Of a DNA stretch of 25,625 nt, positions 1-10,947 are shown piece by piece. The position numbers were made by a program, and so were the translations under genes. The stretch is from Hemicentrotus pulcherrimus (taxonomy: Eukaryota > Echinodermata > Echinoidea > Camarodonta > Strongylocentrotidae). The notes below the pieces were generated by a model. That model saw only the letters and a list, made by a program, of their open reading frames with translations. It was not told where the DNA came from and ran no database searches. The stretch lies in contig BEXV01001679.1 of the NCBI GenBank assembly GCA_003118195.1, forward strand, positions 4,148-29,772, in the 5' to 3' direction. Each line of letters begins with the position of its first letter. Positions within the stretch are counted from its first letter, which is position 1.

Positions 1-23
1 AAAAAAAAAAAAACATATCACAG

Positions 24-429
24 TTTCATTACAAAAGGACCTAAATCCGTTTAACTCCAAAAGGAGCTAAATCCACGTTTCATTCCAAAAGCTAAACCCA
101 CAAAATCTAAAAATGTAACAAAAAACAGAAAGTATTGGTAGATTTGTTTTCTCATCATATATTACTGGTCCAGGGCGAAACCTTTAATATATATAACAAC
201 ATGAATGTACATGGAAAAGGGAAAGTGGAAAAATAACAAAGGTGATTTACTGAAAAGTACCACAAGTGGAAAATCTCATTTTGGGATGAAATCGATTTGG
301 ATTTAGCTCCTTTTGGAATGAAATATGATTATAGTACCTAAACCTGCATTTCACCATGTTGGAAATCATTATTTTATTAAGACAAAAAAAATCAAATTTG
401 ATAAAATATGGATTTGCTCCTTTTGGAAT
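24..429. repeat. Inverted array of ~27-bp units
   Basis: Three direct units at 24-100 (TTTCATTACAAAAGGACCTA, TTTAACTCCAAAAGGAGCTA, TTTCATTCCAAAAGCTAAAC) and two inverted units at 299-323 (GGATTTAGCTCCTTTTGG) and 410-429 (GGATTTGCTCCTTTTGGAAT). 57-74 and 299-316 are exact complements. Confidence 0.65.
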
Positions 430-955
430 CGAGCTCTTCATATATGCAACACAAGGTTACTTCACTTTTTAACTGCTGTGATGAGGACCTCTCGACTAAC
501 AGCTAACCATGTATAGTGTAAGAGAGCTAGGTGACAAAAGAGGTTCGTGTTCCAGCTCGATCTGCAATACACATGGATCGGTGCACAAATTTAACAATAT
601 TTAAAAAAAGAAGGAATTGTATGAATGATCACCTCACTCGTTCAAAGTTGAAGCTTTGTGGTGAAGTGTTTTTGTCAGTACGGCGTTTGGTGTGTAAAAC
701 CTAGCCTAAAGCCCACATAAGTACATTAAAGGGCACAATGATATCGAAATAAAAGTGTATTTATGTTGGTGTGCAGTTCTACATACATCTCATATTTTGA
801 TATGTAAACTTCTGAATTTGTTTCATAGACTTTTAAATATTTTTTGAAATATTTGTTTTTCAAACTTGCTAAGCTCCACCCTAAGCCTCCAGATCTCATT
901 CCCCTTGTTACATCATCTGTCAGTCATCAATGAGCTAACTTGAGAAAGTGGCATT

Positions 956-1043
956 TAACTTTGCCAAAGTAGACCACCTGTTACAATACCACAAACAGTA
1001 GCAACATATAAGTTGCTATGTCAGACAAAGTTTGGCAAAGTTA
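956..1043. repeat. Small nested foldback
   Basis: TAACTTTGCCAAA (956-968) is the exact complement of 1031-1043. Inside it, TAGCAAC (999-1005) pairs with GTTGCTA (1012-1018). Confidence 0.5.
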
Positions 1044-1387
1044 CATGTGATGTTCATGATGTGGGCCGAACGACTCTCACGTCAAGTTCCTATTAAACTC
1101 GTCGTCTTTATTTAGCACGTTCAATATAATGAAATACGTGTTTTTCCTTATTAACAGTGGAACATCGCCATTGTGTGCACACATCTTTGTGTCTATTGAC
1201 ATGATATTAACACATATTAAATAGAATGAAGGATGCGTAGCAGTCTGTATAAAAAAAACTATCGAATACCTAACGGGCAAGAGAACAACAAGTTTGATTA
1301 GAAAAGTTCGTATTTTAAATCAAATAGAATGATACAATCAGGGCTCAAATTATGATAAGTCTTATTATATAGCTCTATGCTACCCCC

Positions 1388-1767
1388 TCACAATTTTGTT
1401 GTATTAAAAAATTACATTCTTTAGCAAAACTATAGTACATTCAAGGATATAATGCTCCCTCGCATTATATCCTTGAATGTACGAGTAAATATTGTAGAAA
1501 ATATGTATTCTGTTGGTATCACGTAAGCACAGTTTACATTGTATGTTCACAAGATTAAGAGTTATAGAGTAAGATCTGGGGTACTTGCTCTTTTAAAATG
1601 TCCCTTCCTGCCTTCCTTCTAAAATTTACCTAATAAATATTTACAACCCTTCGGACTGCTCGCTAGATACCGGCAAAGTAAAATAGAAGTGTGAAAAAAG
1701 TATATTGCTTGTCTTTATACTATAGTTTTGCTAAAGAATGTAATTTTTTAATACAACAAAATTGTGA
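1388..1767. mobile_element. MITE with 49-bp perfect terminal inverted repeats
   Basis: 1388-1436 is the exact reverse complement of 1719-1767 (starts TCACAATTTTGTTGTATTAA). The element is 380 bp with no coding frame. A 21-bp perfect hairpin lies directly inside the left end. No clear target duplication was seen. A degenerate relative of the end sequence appears at about 3137-3185. Confidence 0.8.
1435..1482. other. Perfect 21-bp hairpin, 6-base loop
   Basis: GTACATTCAAGGATATAATGC (21 bp, 1435-1455) is followed by the loop TCCCTC and its exact complement (1462-1482). The stem starts at the inner edge of the MITE left repeat. Confidence 0.8.
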
Positions 1768-1798
1768 CTGTGGCCTAAAATCTTTTGCATTTGAATTA

Positions 1799-1900
1799 GT
1801 CTAAACGCTGAAGTTTTGGGTCCTTCAGATCCCCCTACAGAAATTGAGGGGGAAGTGTCTCCCCACCCGGATCACCGCCCCTGACTCACACATTCCGCTT
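1799..1900 (+). repeat. Dispersed repeat fragment A
   Basis: GTCTAAACGCTGAAGTTTTG through GTGTCTCCCCACCCGGATCA and CCGCCCCTGAC resembles 3969-4112 (GTCTAAACACTG, GTGTCCCCCGTCCCCCTGGG, CGCCGCCACTGAC), which has an extra ~40-bp middle. Probably parts of one transposon family. Confidence 0.5.
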
Positions 1901-2569
1901 TCAATTGTAGAACGCTCTAGCTGTGTCGAAGGAAATAACTCATCGGAAGGTGGGGCATCTCGAAAAAGACATGAGGAAATATATATGTCGCGTGAAAAGC
2001 CAGGGAAGGACACAGACACAAAACCTCCACGGGTACGATGGTACGTGTGTAGTGAAGTGACCTATCAGTAAACCTCCATGTTAGGCCACAGTCCATTGGC
2101 GAGAACTCACTTTTTCACATATCGGTCCCTTTCTGGATTGCCCCCGCACTCACCTCCCCCCAAAGAAAAAAATATTTTCAAATTGTTACATGTGTGCACA
2201 GTGATGTGTCAACCTCACGAGAGTGGTATTTTCATAATAAGTATTGACACCCTCTTAATTTATATATGGAAGACTTTTGAAGACAACTGTTACAGTCCAA
2301 CTAAGAGTAAGAGTGTAGGGCATGCTTCAAAGCATCGTCTTATCTGTCCTGACTAAATTGTAAAACGTTGTTCAAATGTTGTATTCTTTGTTGAAAAACT
2401 TGCTTGCAGGCAAAAGTGTATGCATTTTAAAATGTTTGTTTACATGTCTAGTCCGGTTAATAATATCACGTAATGATGTTATTATTCGACACGTTATTCA
2501 CATTATCCTATCGATAAGCGTGACGATTTGCTTTAGTATACTAATAACAAATATAACAATAATTGGCGT

Positions 2570-2822
2570 GGGGTCAAGGAGCCCCCTAAAGCTCAGGGGT
2601 TTTACGCGTTAAATTACGGTCAGATGAGCATACAGGGGCCCGCCTTATGGCCCTTAGTGGGGTCCAAGGACAGATTCCCTGGGAGCTCGGGGGTTAAAGG
2701 CATTTAATTACGGTCAGATACGCATCCAGTGTTACGCTTTAGGGTCCCTTGTAAGGCCAAAGGGGTGGAGCCCCCGCAAGCTCAGGGATTGTTAAGTATT
2801 TAATCACGGTCAGAAGAGCATG
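2570..2822 (+). repeat. ~95-bp tandem repeat, about 2.5 units
   Basis: TTAAATTACGGTCAGA at 2609, TTTAATTACGGTCAGA at 2703 and TTTAATCACGGTCAGA at 2799 mark unit starts 94 and 96 bp apart. Each unit carries GGAGCCCC or GGGAGC then GCTCAGGG/GCTCGGGG before the next start. Confidence 0.7.
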
Positions 2823-2859
2823 TTATGATACCTCATATTTTGTGACACTGGTAGGTTCT

Positions 2860-3130
2860 CTTCATCATACTTTTTTCAAAAAAGTGAGGGGGTGGGGGGG
2901 GAGGAGGTGCTCGAGCCCTCTGATCCGCGGGCCTTGACATGGCTGACTGTAAATTTGGGAATTTTCCATACACGCATACAACAGTATGATTTTAAAAAAG
3001 TGAGAAAAACGTTTGAATCTTTTTTGGAGGCAACTGCCCCCAAGCCCCCAACAGTACGCCAGTGCGAGGGACGAGGGATTATTGTGAGCAAGAGGGTCGA
3101 ACGTGACGGCACTGACTACTCCCACACATG
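2860..3130 (+). repeat. G/C-run repeat debris
   Basis: Runs GAGGGGGTGGGGGGGGAGG and GCAACTGCCCCCAAGCCCCC are typical of decayed DNA transposons in invertebrate genomes. Open frames occur on both strands but none has a recognisable domain. Confidence 0.4.
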
Positions 3131-3390
3131 TTTTTGAAGTTATGTTGTATTACAAAAGTTCTTTCCTTAGCAAAAATATATTAAATATTGTAAATATCAG
3201 TTTAGGGAGAATAATCTAGTATCAGTAGGAGGCTTACATGGATGGAATTTCTATTTCCCACTCTAGACCTCTGTCATATACATGTATATTGATATCGAGT
3301 TGAAATGGCAAATATCAGCCTGGTGGTTGTTATTTTACCTAACTGCTAAGAAAGCATAAATACTTGTTTTGTTAGTAAGCAACCAGACGG

Positions 3391-3521
3391 CCGGCGCCAC
3401 AACTAGGCGTGCGCCTGTAATCCAGCTAAAAGTGGAAGTTACAAACTGATTCAGCCGAGGATGCAGGTTCGAAACTGAGTCACGTCTTTCGGATGGTGAC
3501 GTTTAAAGGTCGGTCCCCAGA
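3391..3521 (+). mobile_element. tRNA-derived SINE
   Basis: A tRNA-like head with B box GGTTCGAAACT (3466-3476) and CCTGTAATCC upstream of it. It is followed by the core CTTTCGGATGGTGACGTTTA and GGTCGGTCCCC (3484-3519). The same core appears at 7829-7859 and, in variant form, at 3583-3613. Confidence 0.65.
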
Positions 3522-3565
3522 CGTAAATAATCATATCTGATTGATACCCGTCTGTAAAAACCCAA

Positions 3566-3740
3566 TACACACACACATACATTCGGCCGACGGCTTTAGG
3601 TCCTCTCCGAGGGTCCTGGTAATGAGGATTAATGCTTTACCAAAGGGCACTAGCGCCTTGACTTGGTTCCGAACCCTGGTCACCGGATTACAGGACCACT
3701 GTTCTACCGATGTAAAATTTTCAGCCTGGCAAATATTATA
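3566..3740 (-). mobile_element. tRNA-derived SINE, opposite orientation
   Basis: On the minus strand: CGGTAGAACAGTGGTCCTG (A-box side), CCTGTAATCC, B box GGTTCGGAACC (3665-3675), then the core CCCTCGGAGAGGACCTAAAG and CCGTCGGCCG, ending in a (TG)n tail at 3566-3577. It lies tail-to-tail with the plus-strand SINE. Confidence 0.65.
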
Positions 3741-3968
3741 TACACTTAATACGTTGTAGTTATTCCTTACTGAAAAGAGCAAGCGGAATATTCATTTTTG
3801 TAGCACTGATCTATTTCTCTTAATCTTGTTAATATACAGTGTAAACTTTGCTTACGTGAAACAACAGAAATACAGATTTTCTACAAAATTTACTTGTATC
3901 TTTTGAAGGATATTATGCGAGGGATGCTAGCGAACGAGTGAGAAGATTTCCTTGCATTTTTATTTATA

Positions 3969-4112
3969 GTCTAAACACTGCACTCTTGGGCCCTCCAGAG
4001 CTTATAAGTGTGTTGCAGTCTTTAGTCAGTATTTGCTTTTCTGTTTTTGCACTTTTTTTCGAATTTTCCGGGGTACGTGTCCCCCGTCCCCCTGGGATCG
4101 CCGCCACTGACT
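3969..4112 (+). repeat. Dispersed repeat fragment B
   Basis: Partner of 1799-1900; shares the opening GTCTAAAC.CTG and TTGGGCCCTCCAGA, and the closing GGGATCGCCGCCACTGAC. A short open frame across it (3938-4120) is not believed to be coding. Confidence 0.5.
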
Positions 4113-4530
4113 ACAATTAATATAGGTAATCACAGCCGCTGCTAGCTACACGCCCTAGTATGTACAGCTCCAGCAATCCAAAATTATCGTCAAGAGTAAT
4201 GTTAGACTCTGTCTCTAATCATTCGCACAGTATACTTGACAGAACTGGCTAAACAGTTGTGTAAAAAAAAAAATGCGCCTGCGGGCTTCCGTTGTTTGTA
4301 TCGGTAATACTCATATAGATGGGATATATACCGCCATCCACCGGTAAATAAGCGTACATTTCTTTACAATAATGGCGGCCTTTACTCTCTAGACCCCGAA
4401 CAAATTCGAGCGAAAATCTTCCACTCTAATCTATCTTCTAAGTTCCATTTCATTAGTTTGAGGTTTGAAAATTGAAACTGAATATTGTGTTAAAGTTATA
4501 TCAGAAAAGATAATCTTTATTTTATAATTC

Positions 4531-4626
4531 CACGGGGGCGATTTATAATTTTGCGATCGCCCCCGTGAGCAACCTGACGGGGGCGATTATGGAGCTCACG
4601 GGGGCGAATCGCCCATCGCCCCCGTG
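4531..4626. repeat. Cluster of palindromic ACGGGGGCGAT motifs
   Basis: ACGGGGGCGA occurs forward at 4531, 4576 and 4597 (each within a 12-base window) and as its complement ATCGCCCCCGTG at 4556-4567 and 4615-4626. Adjacent opposite copies can pair in several ways: 4531/4567, 4556/4587 and 4597/4626. Sharply GC-rich against AT-rich flanks. Confidence 0.8.
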
Positions 4627-5023
4627 TATTTTGAGCGCTGGATAAGATATGAAAGAGATGAATAATTGCTTGGATATTAGCATCGAAGTTTAAATATTTG
4701 CTTGTGCTTGTGTACGTAGATTGATGGTGTAAATAGTTTTGAAAAATAATAGAATTGTGAGGACGGAAAGGACGTATAGAGAGTTCAAGAGATAAGTAAT
4801 TAGAGTGAATTTTTGTCAGTCTGTTTGTTTGTTTGTTTTTTGTTTTTTACACGCAAAATTTGAAATAAAATGCGAAACATAAGTATAGTGTGCGGGGCGA
4901 GCGTAAATCCTAGTAAAGAAGTTACAACTTTAAACTTCTTATCTGTTACAATACATTCCCGTACAGAGAATTCAACCTAAGCATGCACTGTCATTATTCA
5001 CCATGCCTTTCTAACTATATATA

Positions 5024-5257
5024 CTACAGGGCATCCCCTAACCACTCCGTCATACCTTCATAGCCTAATACCCGAGTATTACAACATTCCAACAGAGTGT
5101 TAAACATGTCATCCTTTATGATATGGAGGTCAAAGGTACTCATATTCTTTTCATCTACCGTTAGTCTGATAATCTGTGCATATTCGCATTTGTCATTGTT
5201 CGATTTCAGGTAGGCACGCAATAGAATATCATATGAACGGGTCTCCCACTTTAGCAT
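5024..5257 (-). CDS. Unassigned open frame, possible terminal exon
   Basis: A 77-codon minus-strand frame ending in TAG. Its composition is protein-like with balanced codons and no low complexity: EYAQIIRLTVDEKNMSTFDL, then FNTLLECCNTRVLGYEGMTEW. An AG precedes TGG GAG ACC near 5246, but it lacks a pyrimidine tract, so the 5' boundary is unclear. There is no recognised domain and no neighbouring exon that I can link to it. It may be the last exon of a separate gene, a retrogene relic or a chance frame. Confidence 0.3.
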   Translation of the reverse strand: MLKWETRSYDILLRAYLKSNNDKCEYAQIIRLTVDEKNMSTFDLHIIKDDMFNTLLECCNTRVLGYEGMTEWLGDAL

Positions 5258-5669
5258 TTAGAACTACCCCAAATTTGTATAATATGAGTGCACAAATAGA
5301 AAAGGAAGACGGCTACAAACCTCATATGTTATTATGACTAGCATGAGAACACCTTTTTCCATGCCTCTAAAACTGTTTATTGAGCAATAAACGTACAGTC
5401 AAATGCAAGCGATTTACTAATGTGAAGAGTCATAATAGATGTATCAAATTTAAGCACTCTTTTAAATCTTTGTGTTTACATTTATACTATAAAAAGGGCA
5501 TTCTGATGCATATATCCACCCCCCCCCCCACCCCAACAGAAAAGATGTGTGCTTAGTAGAAACTGTCCCATGTCTGTATGTAAGCTGGACTTTTAGGTTT
5601 ACCTTTTACCTCCTTTTCACCACTGTTTATTTTGTCTACTCTCGCATTCAACGGTTTGCCCACTTTTAA

Positions 5670-6240
5670 TACTCAGAGAGTAAGAGAGATAGAATATGTG
5701 AGTCAGAAAGAGAGGTAGAGAAAGAAAGTTTGAGCTTGGAGAGGGCGGTTTTTATTCCCTAAATAATATACCAATAAAAAAATAAACAAAGATTCCGCGG
5801 ACAAATTCATGGCGGGTATTTTTTTTTTTTTAATTCATTTGTTATAGAGTTGTTCAACCTCAACCTTACAGTGAGGGTGGAGCCTAGTAATATCGCGTTA
5901 TATTTTTGTTATTCTAGTTCCCTTTGCATTTTATTACTGCTCTTTATAGGTCAAAAGATAGATACATTTTTGTAAAGATGATCATTCCCCCTTTCTGTCT
6001 GTTTCTTGTTCATTACTCGCCTATTGTCTTATCAACTCTCCTTTCGTTTCTTTCTCTTTCCGCTTGTCGCTTAATTAATTTAGATTATTTATCCAATTAT
6101 ATCTGTACGTTACAGCCGATTTTAAAGCTCTCCTCCTCTCCCATTCCTTCTCTATCTCTCTCTTTCTTCTATTACTACCTTATCTCTCATCCCCCTCTCT
6201 ATTTCTCTCCGTACCTCTTTCTGTTTCTATCACGTACCAA
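5670..6240 (+). other. Purine-rich then pyrimidine-rich stretch
   Basis: 5670-5745 is rich in GAGA on the plus strand, and 5990-6240 is a long interrupted CT-rich tract. The latter produces a long Leu/Ser/Phe/Pro open frame (5924-6328) that is low complexity and not believed to be a gene. T13 at about 5819-5832. Confidence 0.5.
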
Positions 6241-6329
6241 TCTCACAATCAATTGGTTATGCCATACAACTTATTTTTTCTCTCATTTACAACAAAAGTA
6301 CTCATCAAAATACAAATACATGTATTGAA

Positions 6330-7828
6330 GAATGTGTGCACTAACTTTTATTTTGAACTCACCGAGCTGATAGAAAATAAAGACATAAACACTCATGTAT
6401 AGAATTTCCTAGGATAACATACCGAATGGAAACAAAACGAAGGCAATACAGAACTAGGCCTATGTATTTCATTTAAACTATGGTTTCCTTAATGTATATA
6501 GAGAGATGAATCCTTAAATATTGACTTGGTCCAAGGCAACACCTACAGAAACAACATCATTTTGATACTTGCATGTATAACTGGATAAACAGATTTTGTG
6601 TTCATTAAATACATTTATAGCACTTTACATGGCAATTAAAAATAGGCGAACATAACAATCACGTAGTGTGTAATCTGAAAGTGAGTTCTATACGATATAC
6701 ATTAGTGTATTGAAATTGTGCCATTGAGTTGGTTTTTCCAAACTCTTTACAATCGTGTTTGGTATAAATATTAATCAAACATAAACCTTGACAAACAATA
6801 CTCATGAGACTATACCAATATTAAATTAAAGATAAAGGGTTTTAATTGACTCTCCATAATTAGGGATATGGGAATCAATAATATTGCCCAGTACTTGATC
6901 ATAGCCAGGTTTTTAAGAAATATATACCGTTATCACTCTCAGTCGATGAACGAGAAAAAATATATCTATATTTTGACTCTCCTATGATCCAACTGTACTG
7001 TAGTAAGCGTTCGTGTGTATGTATAATGTCGGTATACCAAAAAAATATTTAAAAATCCATACAAAATGTTACAGACACCATTTCGACATTAGTTGGCTTT
7101 TCTATAGTGGAACGCATTATTACACACTTAACACGATCGCAAAAACTTTCGAAAATCACCTCACGTAGTCTCCATGGCGTGGTTTACATGGTGTATCTCC
7201 ATTTCTAATGTGCCAACATTACAATGACACATTACGTAACACGAATATGTTTTCAACAGGCAATACAATTTGGGTATGGATACTGCCCCCGAGTTGATTT
7301 TCGATAGTCTTTGCAATCGTGTTAATTATGCTAAGTTGCAACGATAAGCTCTTCCTGATATAAATATGAGTCATACCACTATTTACGTCAGACAATTTCT
7401 CCGTTTAAATGGATGCTGTAGTTTTTACATTACGCAACTGAGTCTTTAATTTAACAATACATGTATTTCCGAGAGAAAAACATGCACTAAAGGCACCTGT
7501 ACATAAACACTATTTTTATTGCCTCCCTTCAGCGGTATTTATTACACGTTTAACCTTTTAGCCTTATTTGGAATTATAGAACAGTCTCTTTGACTTAAGA
7601 TTTGTGTCAGATGAGAGAAAGAATGCACTTCTATACTCTTCGACAGGCAATTTGAATTGCATCGATTTCCATATTTTTGTTTGTGAGATGTAACTCAGTT
7701 AGGGAGGAGAAAAAGAATGGTAGTGTAACTATATAGCAGTCTGCTTGTTCGTTATAGTGTTGCCGTGTATTTGTGTGTGCCAATATGCAGTGTATCATTT
7801 ATTGTTCATTTGTAATGATTTACATGTA
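6330..7828. other. No gene recognised
   Basis: AT-rich DNA with short frames only; no domain, splice chain or repeat family recognised. Confidence 0.5.
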
Positions 7829-7920
7829 GGACCGGCATTTAACGTCACCATCTGAAAGATGAGGGTCGGTTTGTAGGCGAAGATAGCGAGCACGTAAGAA
7901 TATTACCGCTTGACCAACTC
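7829..7920 (-). mobile_element. SINE remnant
   Basis: On the minus strand, GAGTTGGTCAAGCGGTAATA resembles a tRNA A box. About 50 bases later comes the core TCTTTCAGATGGTGACGTTA then AATGCCGGTCC, shared with the SINE at 3391-3521. Confidence 0.55.
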
Positions 7921-8363
7921 ATATCACTTATACCAATGATCATGACATTTAACAATAGGCCTATACCTTTGACAGACATTTACCTCATATTTACACAAAA
8001 CTTAATAACAGTACTCCTTTAATACATTTAATGAGTAGGTCTACACAGAAATACGAACGCATTCACATCATATATTGAGAACACCAAATACATCTAGTAC
8101 TCACAACTATTCTTACAATAGTTTAAAACATCTCGGGAATATCAAAATGCAAATATACATGAACCTAAAATTCTAAGATGAAAGAAGAAAAAAAAAATCC
8201 GTTATAATTATCGTCTACTTATATACGCTGTGCAAGATGTCAAACATATTTAGTATACTAGTACAATCCACATGTCAAAGTGAATAACTCAGCAAGAAGC
8301 TGAAAAAAAGAAATAACCTCCTCGTGTGCAGTTTATAGTATTATTCAATTATACAAACAGTTT

Positions 8364-8402
8364 CTTATATATGTATATATATATATTAATTAATTATTAT
8401 TA
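8364..8402. repeat. AT-rich microsatellite
   Basis: TATATATGTATATATATATA followed by TTAATTAATTATTATTA. Simple sequence. Confidence 0.7.
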
Positions 8403-8799
8403 GGTTTGAATAAGTTCATTTTTAAATGAAAACGTTCTAAACACTGTACGTTGTACTAGAAATACTACCTCTAGCGCAATTTCAGGTCAGCTGTGGCAAT
8501 ATTGTCCCGTAACTAGCTGCAATAGTGGTACCCCTGAACGCTTCCCATTTCTGTATTCTGCAACATAGAGCTCAATGAATACGCGCAGGTCATGTGCTGC
8601 TCGCAGTAATTACCATTCATTATTTACACTTTTAAATAAGCGGCGTTTTACCGTGCAATATCTGAACACGCCTTTACCTGTTGAATAAGTTGAATGCAAA
8701 TGCATCCCACATTCTACATATTGACATAAATATATACAAATAGTATCCATGACGGGCGTAAAAGTACACTATTAACTGGATGGAATATTTTCATCACAC

Positions 8800-9262
8800 A
8801 CACTCTCTTGAAAGACTGGAGTATGAATGAAATGACAATAGAAGGTCATCATTTACAAACTGCGAGACTCAAGGCACAATTGTCTTTGAAGGAACTATCA
8901 AAAGTACATATCAGCAACAGATATGGTCTAAAATAAACACCTTTAATGTATGTATACACTCTCTTCAAAGACTGGAATATGAAGGAAATGACAATAGAAG
9001 GCCAATATTTACAAAATGAGAGACTCAAGGCACAATTGTCTTTGAAGGAACTATCAAAAGTCAGATCAGCAACAAATATGGTCTAAAAAACACTTTGATG
9101 TATGCATACACTCTCTTGAAAGACTGGAGTATGAAGGAAATGACAATAGAAGGCCATTATTTACAAAATGCGAGACTCAAGGCACAATTATGTTTAAAGG
9201 AACTATCAAAAGTACATATCAGCAACAGATATGGTCTTAAAAAAACACCTTAATGTATGCAT
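8800..9262 (+). repeat. Three tandem ~155-bp units
   Basis: Units start at 8800, 8956 and 9108 (ACACTCTCTTGAAAGACTGG; unit 2 has one change) and are about 90% alike. Each contains a small frame from ATG: 8823-8936, 8979-9086 and 9131-9253 (37, 35 and 40 residues) sharing ARLKAQLSLKELSKV (ER in unit 2). Unit 2 loses two bases near 9061 and changes its end. Whether these are translated is unknown; they may be a minisatellite. Confidence 0.8.
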
Positions 9263-9575
9263 ACACATGTTTAGATTGTTATGGTTTAGCTTATACATGT
9301 ATACATTTCAGTAAATCGAGGTGATTCTTTATATCTCATGCAATTGATAAAAAACAGTTTATATAGGCTATATCTCAAATTATTAATGATAATGATAAAG
9401 GCTATATTAAAGATATTGTCCACACTGAAGAGTATTTTGTAGCAATTTGTTTTCTTATTCACATTTGACATATACATTTGAAAACACTTGAATCCAATGA
9501 CCGGGATAATACTACAAAATGTGCTTGGACACATCATTCATGTATCAAGCGCTATATGAATGTGGAAGGTATTAA

Positions 9576-10063
9576 TATAATAATAATAATAATAATAATA
9601 ATATACACTTATATAGCGCAGCTTTTATACAAGATATATTCAGCTGCGCTGGCTAGGAGATCCTTTTTACTAAATTCTACGAAAAAGGATCTCTTAGTTA
9701 AACAAATAAGTCTTTAAATTGGATTTAAAAACATTGAAAGATGGAGTGCTTCGTATTTCTAATGGCAAGTCATTCCATAATTTGGGGGCAGCAATAGCAA
9801 AAGCACGTTCCCCAAGAGTTTTTTAAAGTTTTGCCACGGGGAATCTGAAACAATAATTCATCTGTGGAACTGCGCAGGTTTTGACTGTATGATTGGACTT
9901 TGAGTTGGAGTAATTCTGCGATATAATTAGGGGCTTGACCACTCAATGATTTATAGACAATTAACAATATTTTGAATGAGATTCTTTGACGGACTGGCAA
10001 CCAGTGGAGTTCCCTCAGAAGAGGTGTGGTTGAAGAGAATAACAGGCTAGCTGTGATCTTCAT
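9576..10063 (-). mobile_element. 5'-truncated LINE 3' end (CR1/L2-like)
   Basis: The minus strand encodes the typical carboxy end of a CR1/L2/Jockey-type reverse transcriptase: LLRELHWLPVRQRISFKI, YKSLSGQAPNYIAELL, then after one frameshift near 9813 LGERAFAIAAPKLWNDLPLE and FNVFKSNLKTYLFN with a stop at 9694-9696. The 3' UTR forms two stem-loops and ends in an (ATT)n tail (TAA repeats at 9576-9603 on the plus strand). Only the last ~120 codons are present; dead copy. Confidence 0.85.
9615..9693 (-). other. Paired stem-loops in LINE 3' UTR
   Basis: GAGATCCTTTTT (9657-9668) pairs perfectly with AAAAAGGATCTC (9682-9693) around a 13-base loop. AGCGCAGCT (9615-9623) pairs with AGCTGCGCT (9642-9650). 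In CR1/L2-type elements, 3' hairpins next to the microsatellite tail are recognised by the element's own RT. Confidence 0.6.
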
Positions 10064-10069
10064 AGTTTA

Positions 10070-10945
10070 AACGTTGCAGCGAATACAGGATTCCTCATAA
10101 AAATAGCAATCACAAATGAAGTTGCTATTGACAATTAGTACATAAGGCATTCATTCAACGTGATTTTTCTTTTACTTATATTACCCCTACTGCAAACTTA
10201 TGTCTTTTTTTATGGCACATATTATTCTAGTACTTAAAAGTAAGATCACAAAGAATTTAACAAAAATAAACATAAGGCGATTTCATTAGGCTTGTCCATC
10301 ATCACCTAGTGAAATATGAGAGCATTACACTGACATATTCCATAATCTGAACATGCTCTATACAATGGGTGTTGCAATTGTTCTTGACTTAATTTCACCA
10401 AAACTCTATGATGATGTTCTAAGTACTAACAAGTGAATAACATCATCTTAGATCAGACTTATGTACGGAATCATGCATGATACTTTCGAAGTCAATGCAA
10501 TTAATGTTGACTACAAGTTACAACTGACGTCATAATTGGTCATTTCAGATGAAATGTGTGATATTTATTTATTCATTTATGCATGCATGTTCACAATTTC
10601 ACAATTCATTGAAGTTAACATTACATGAAAAATGAATATAATATATGATAAAATGATGATACATTTGAGTGCTCTGTTAAAGGAGTATATGTATATTAAT
10701 AACCTGAAGAACGTTGGACTGAGAGACAAATACACTTGTTTGCAATTACTACAATAGGTATGATCATGTACCTGATGCTGATATATAAAACAAATTATAG
10801 TGATATTGCCTGCCTCTACAAATATTTATATTAGAAATATCGCCTTAAAAGAACGAGTTTGCCCTTATCATTAGACTCGGGCGATATGATCCTGCTGCAG
10901 GCAAAACATTCTGATGTCCCCCTCAAGGCCATCAATCAAAGGGGA
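10070..10945. other. Intergenic or 3' flank, no gene recognised
   Basis: AT-rich sequence downstream of the ZU5-death gene polyadenylation signal and upstream (plus-strand sense) of the gene's last exon. No feature seen. Confidence 0.45.
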
Positions 10946-10947
10946 AC

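Noticed and set aside
2865..3137. Overlapping frames on both strands
   Set aside because: They fall in G/C-run repeat debris and encode nothing recognisable.
5924..6328. 134-codon plus-strand frame
   Set aside because: Low-complexity pyrimidine-rich DNA giving Ser/Leu/Phe/Pro runs; no domain.
8800..9262. CRISPR array
   Set aside because: Units are contiguous 155-bp tandem copies with no spacers, in a eukaryotic context.
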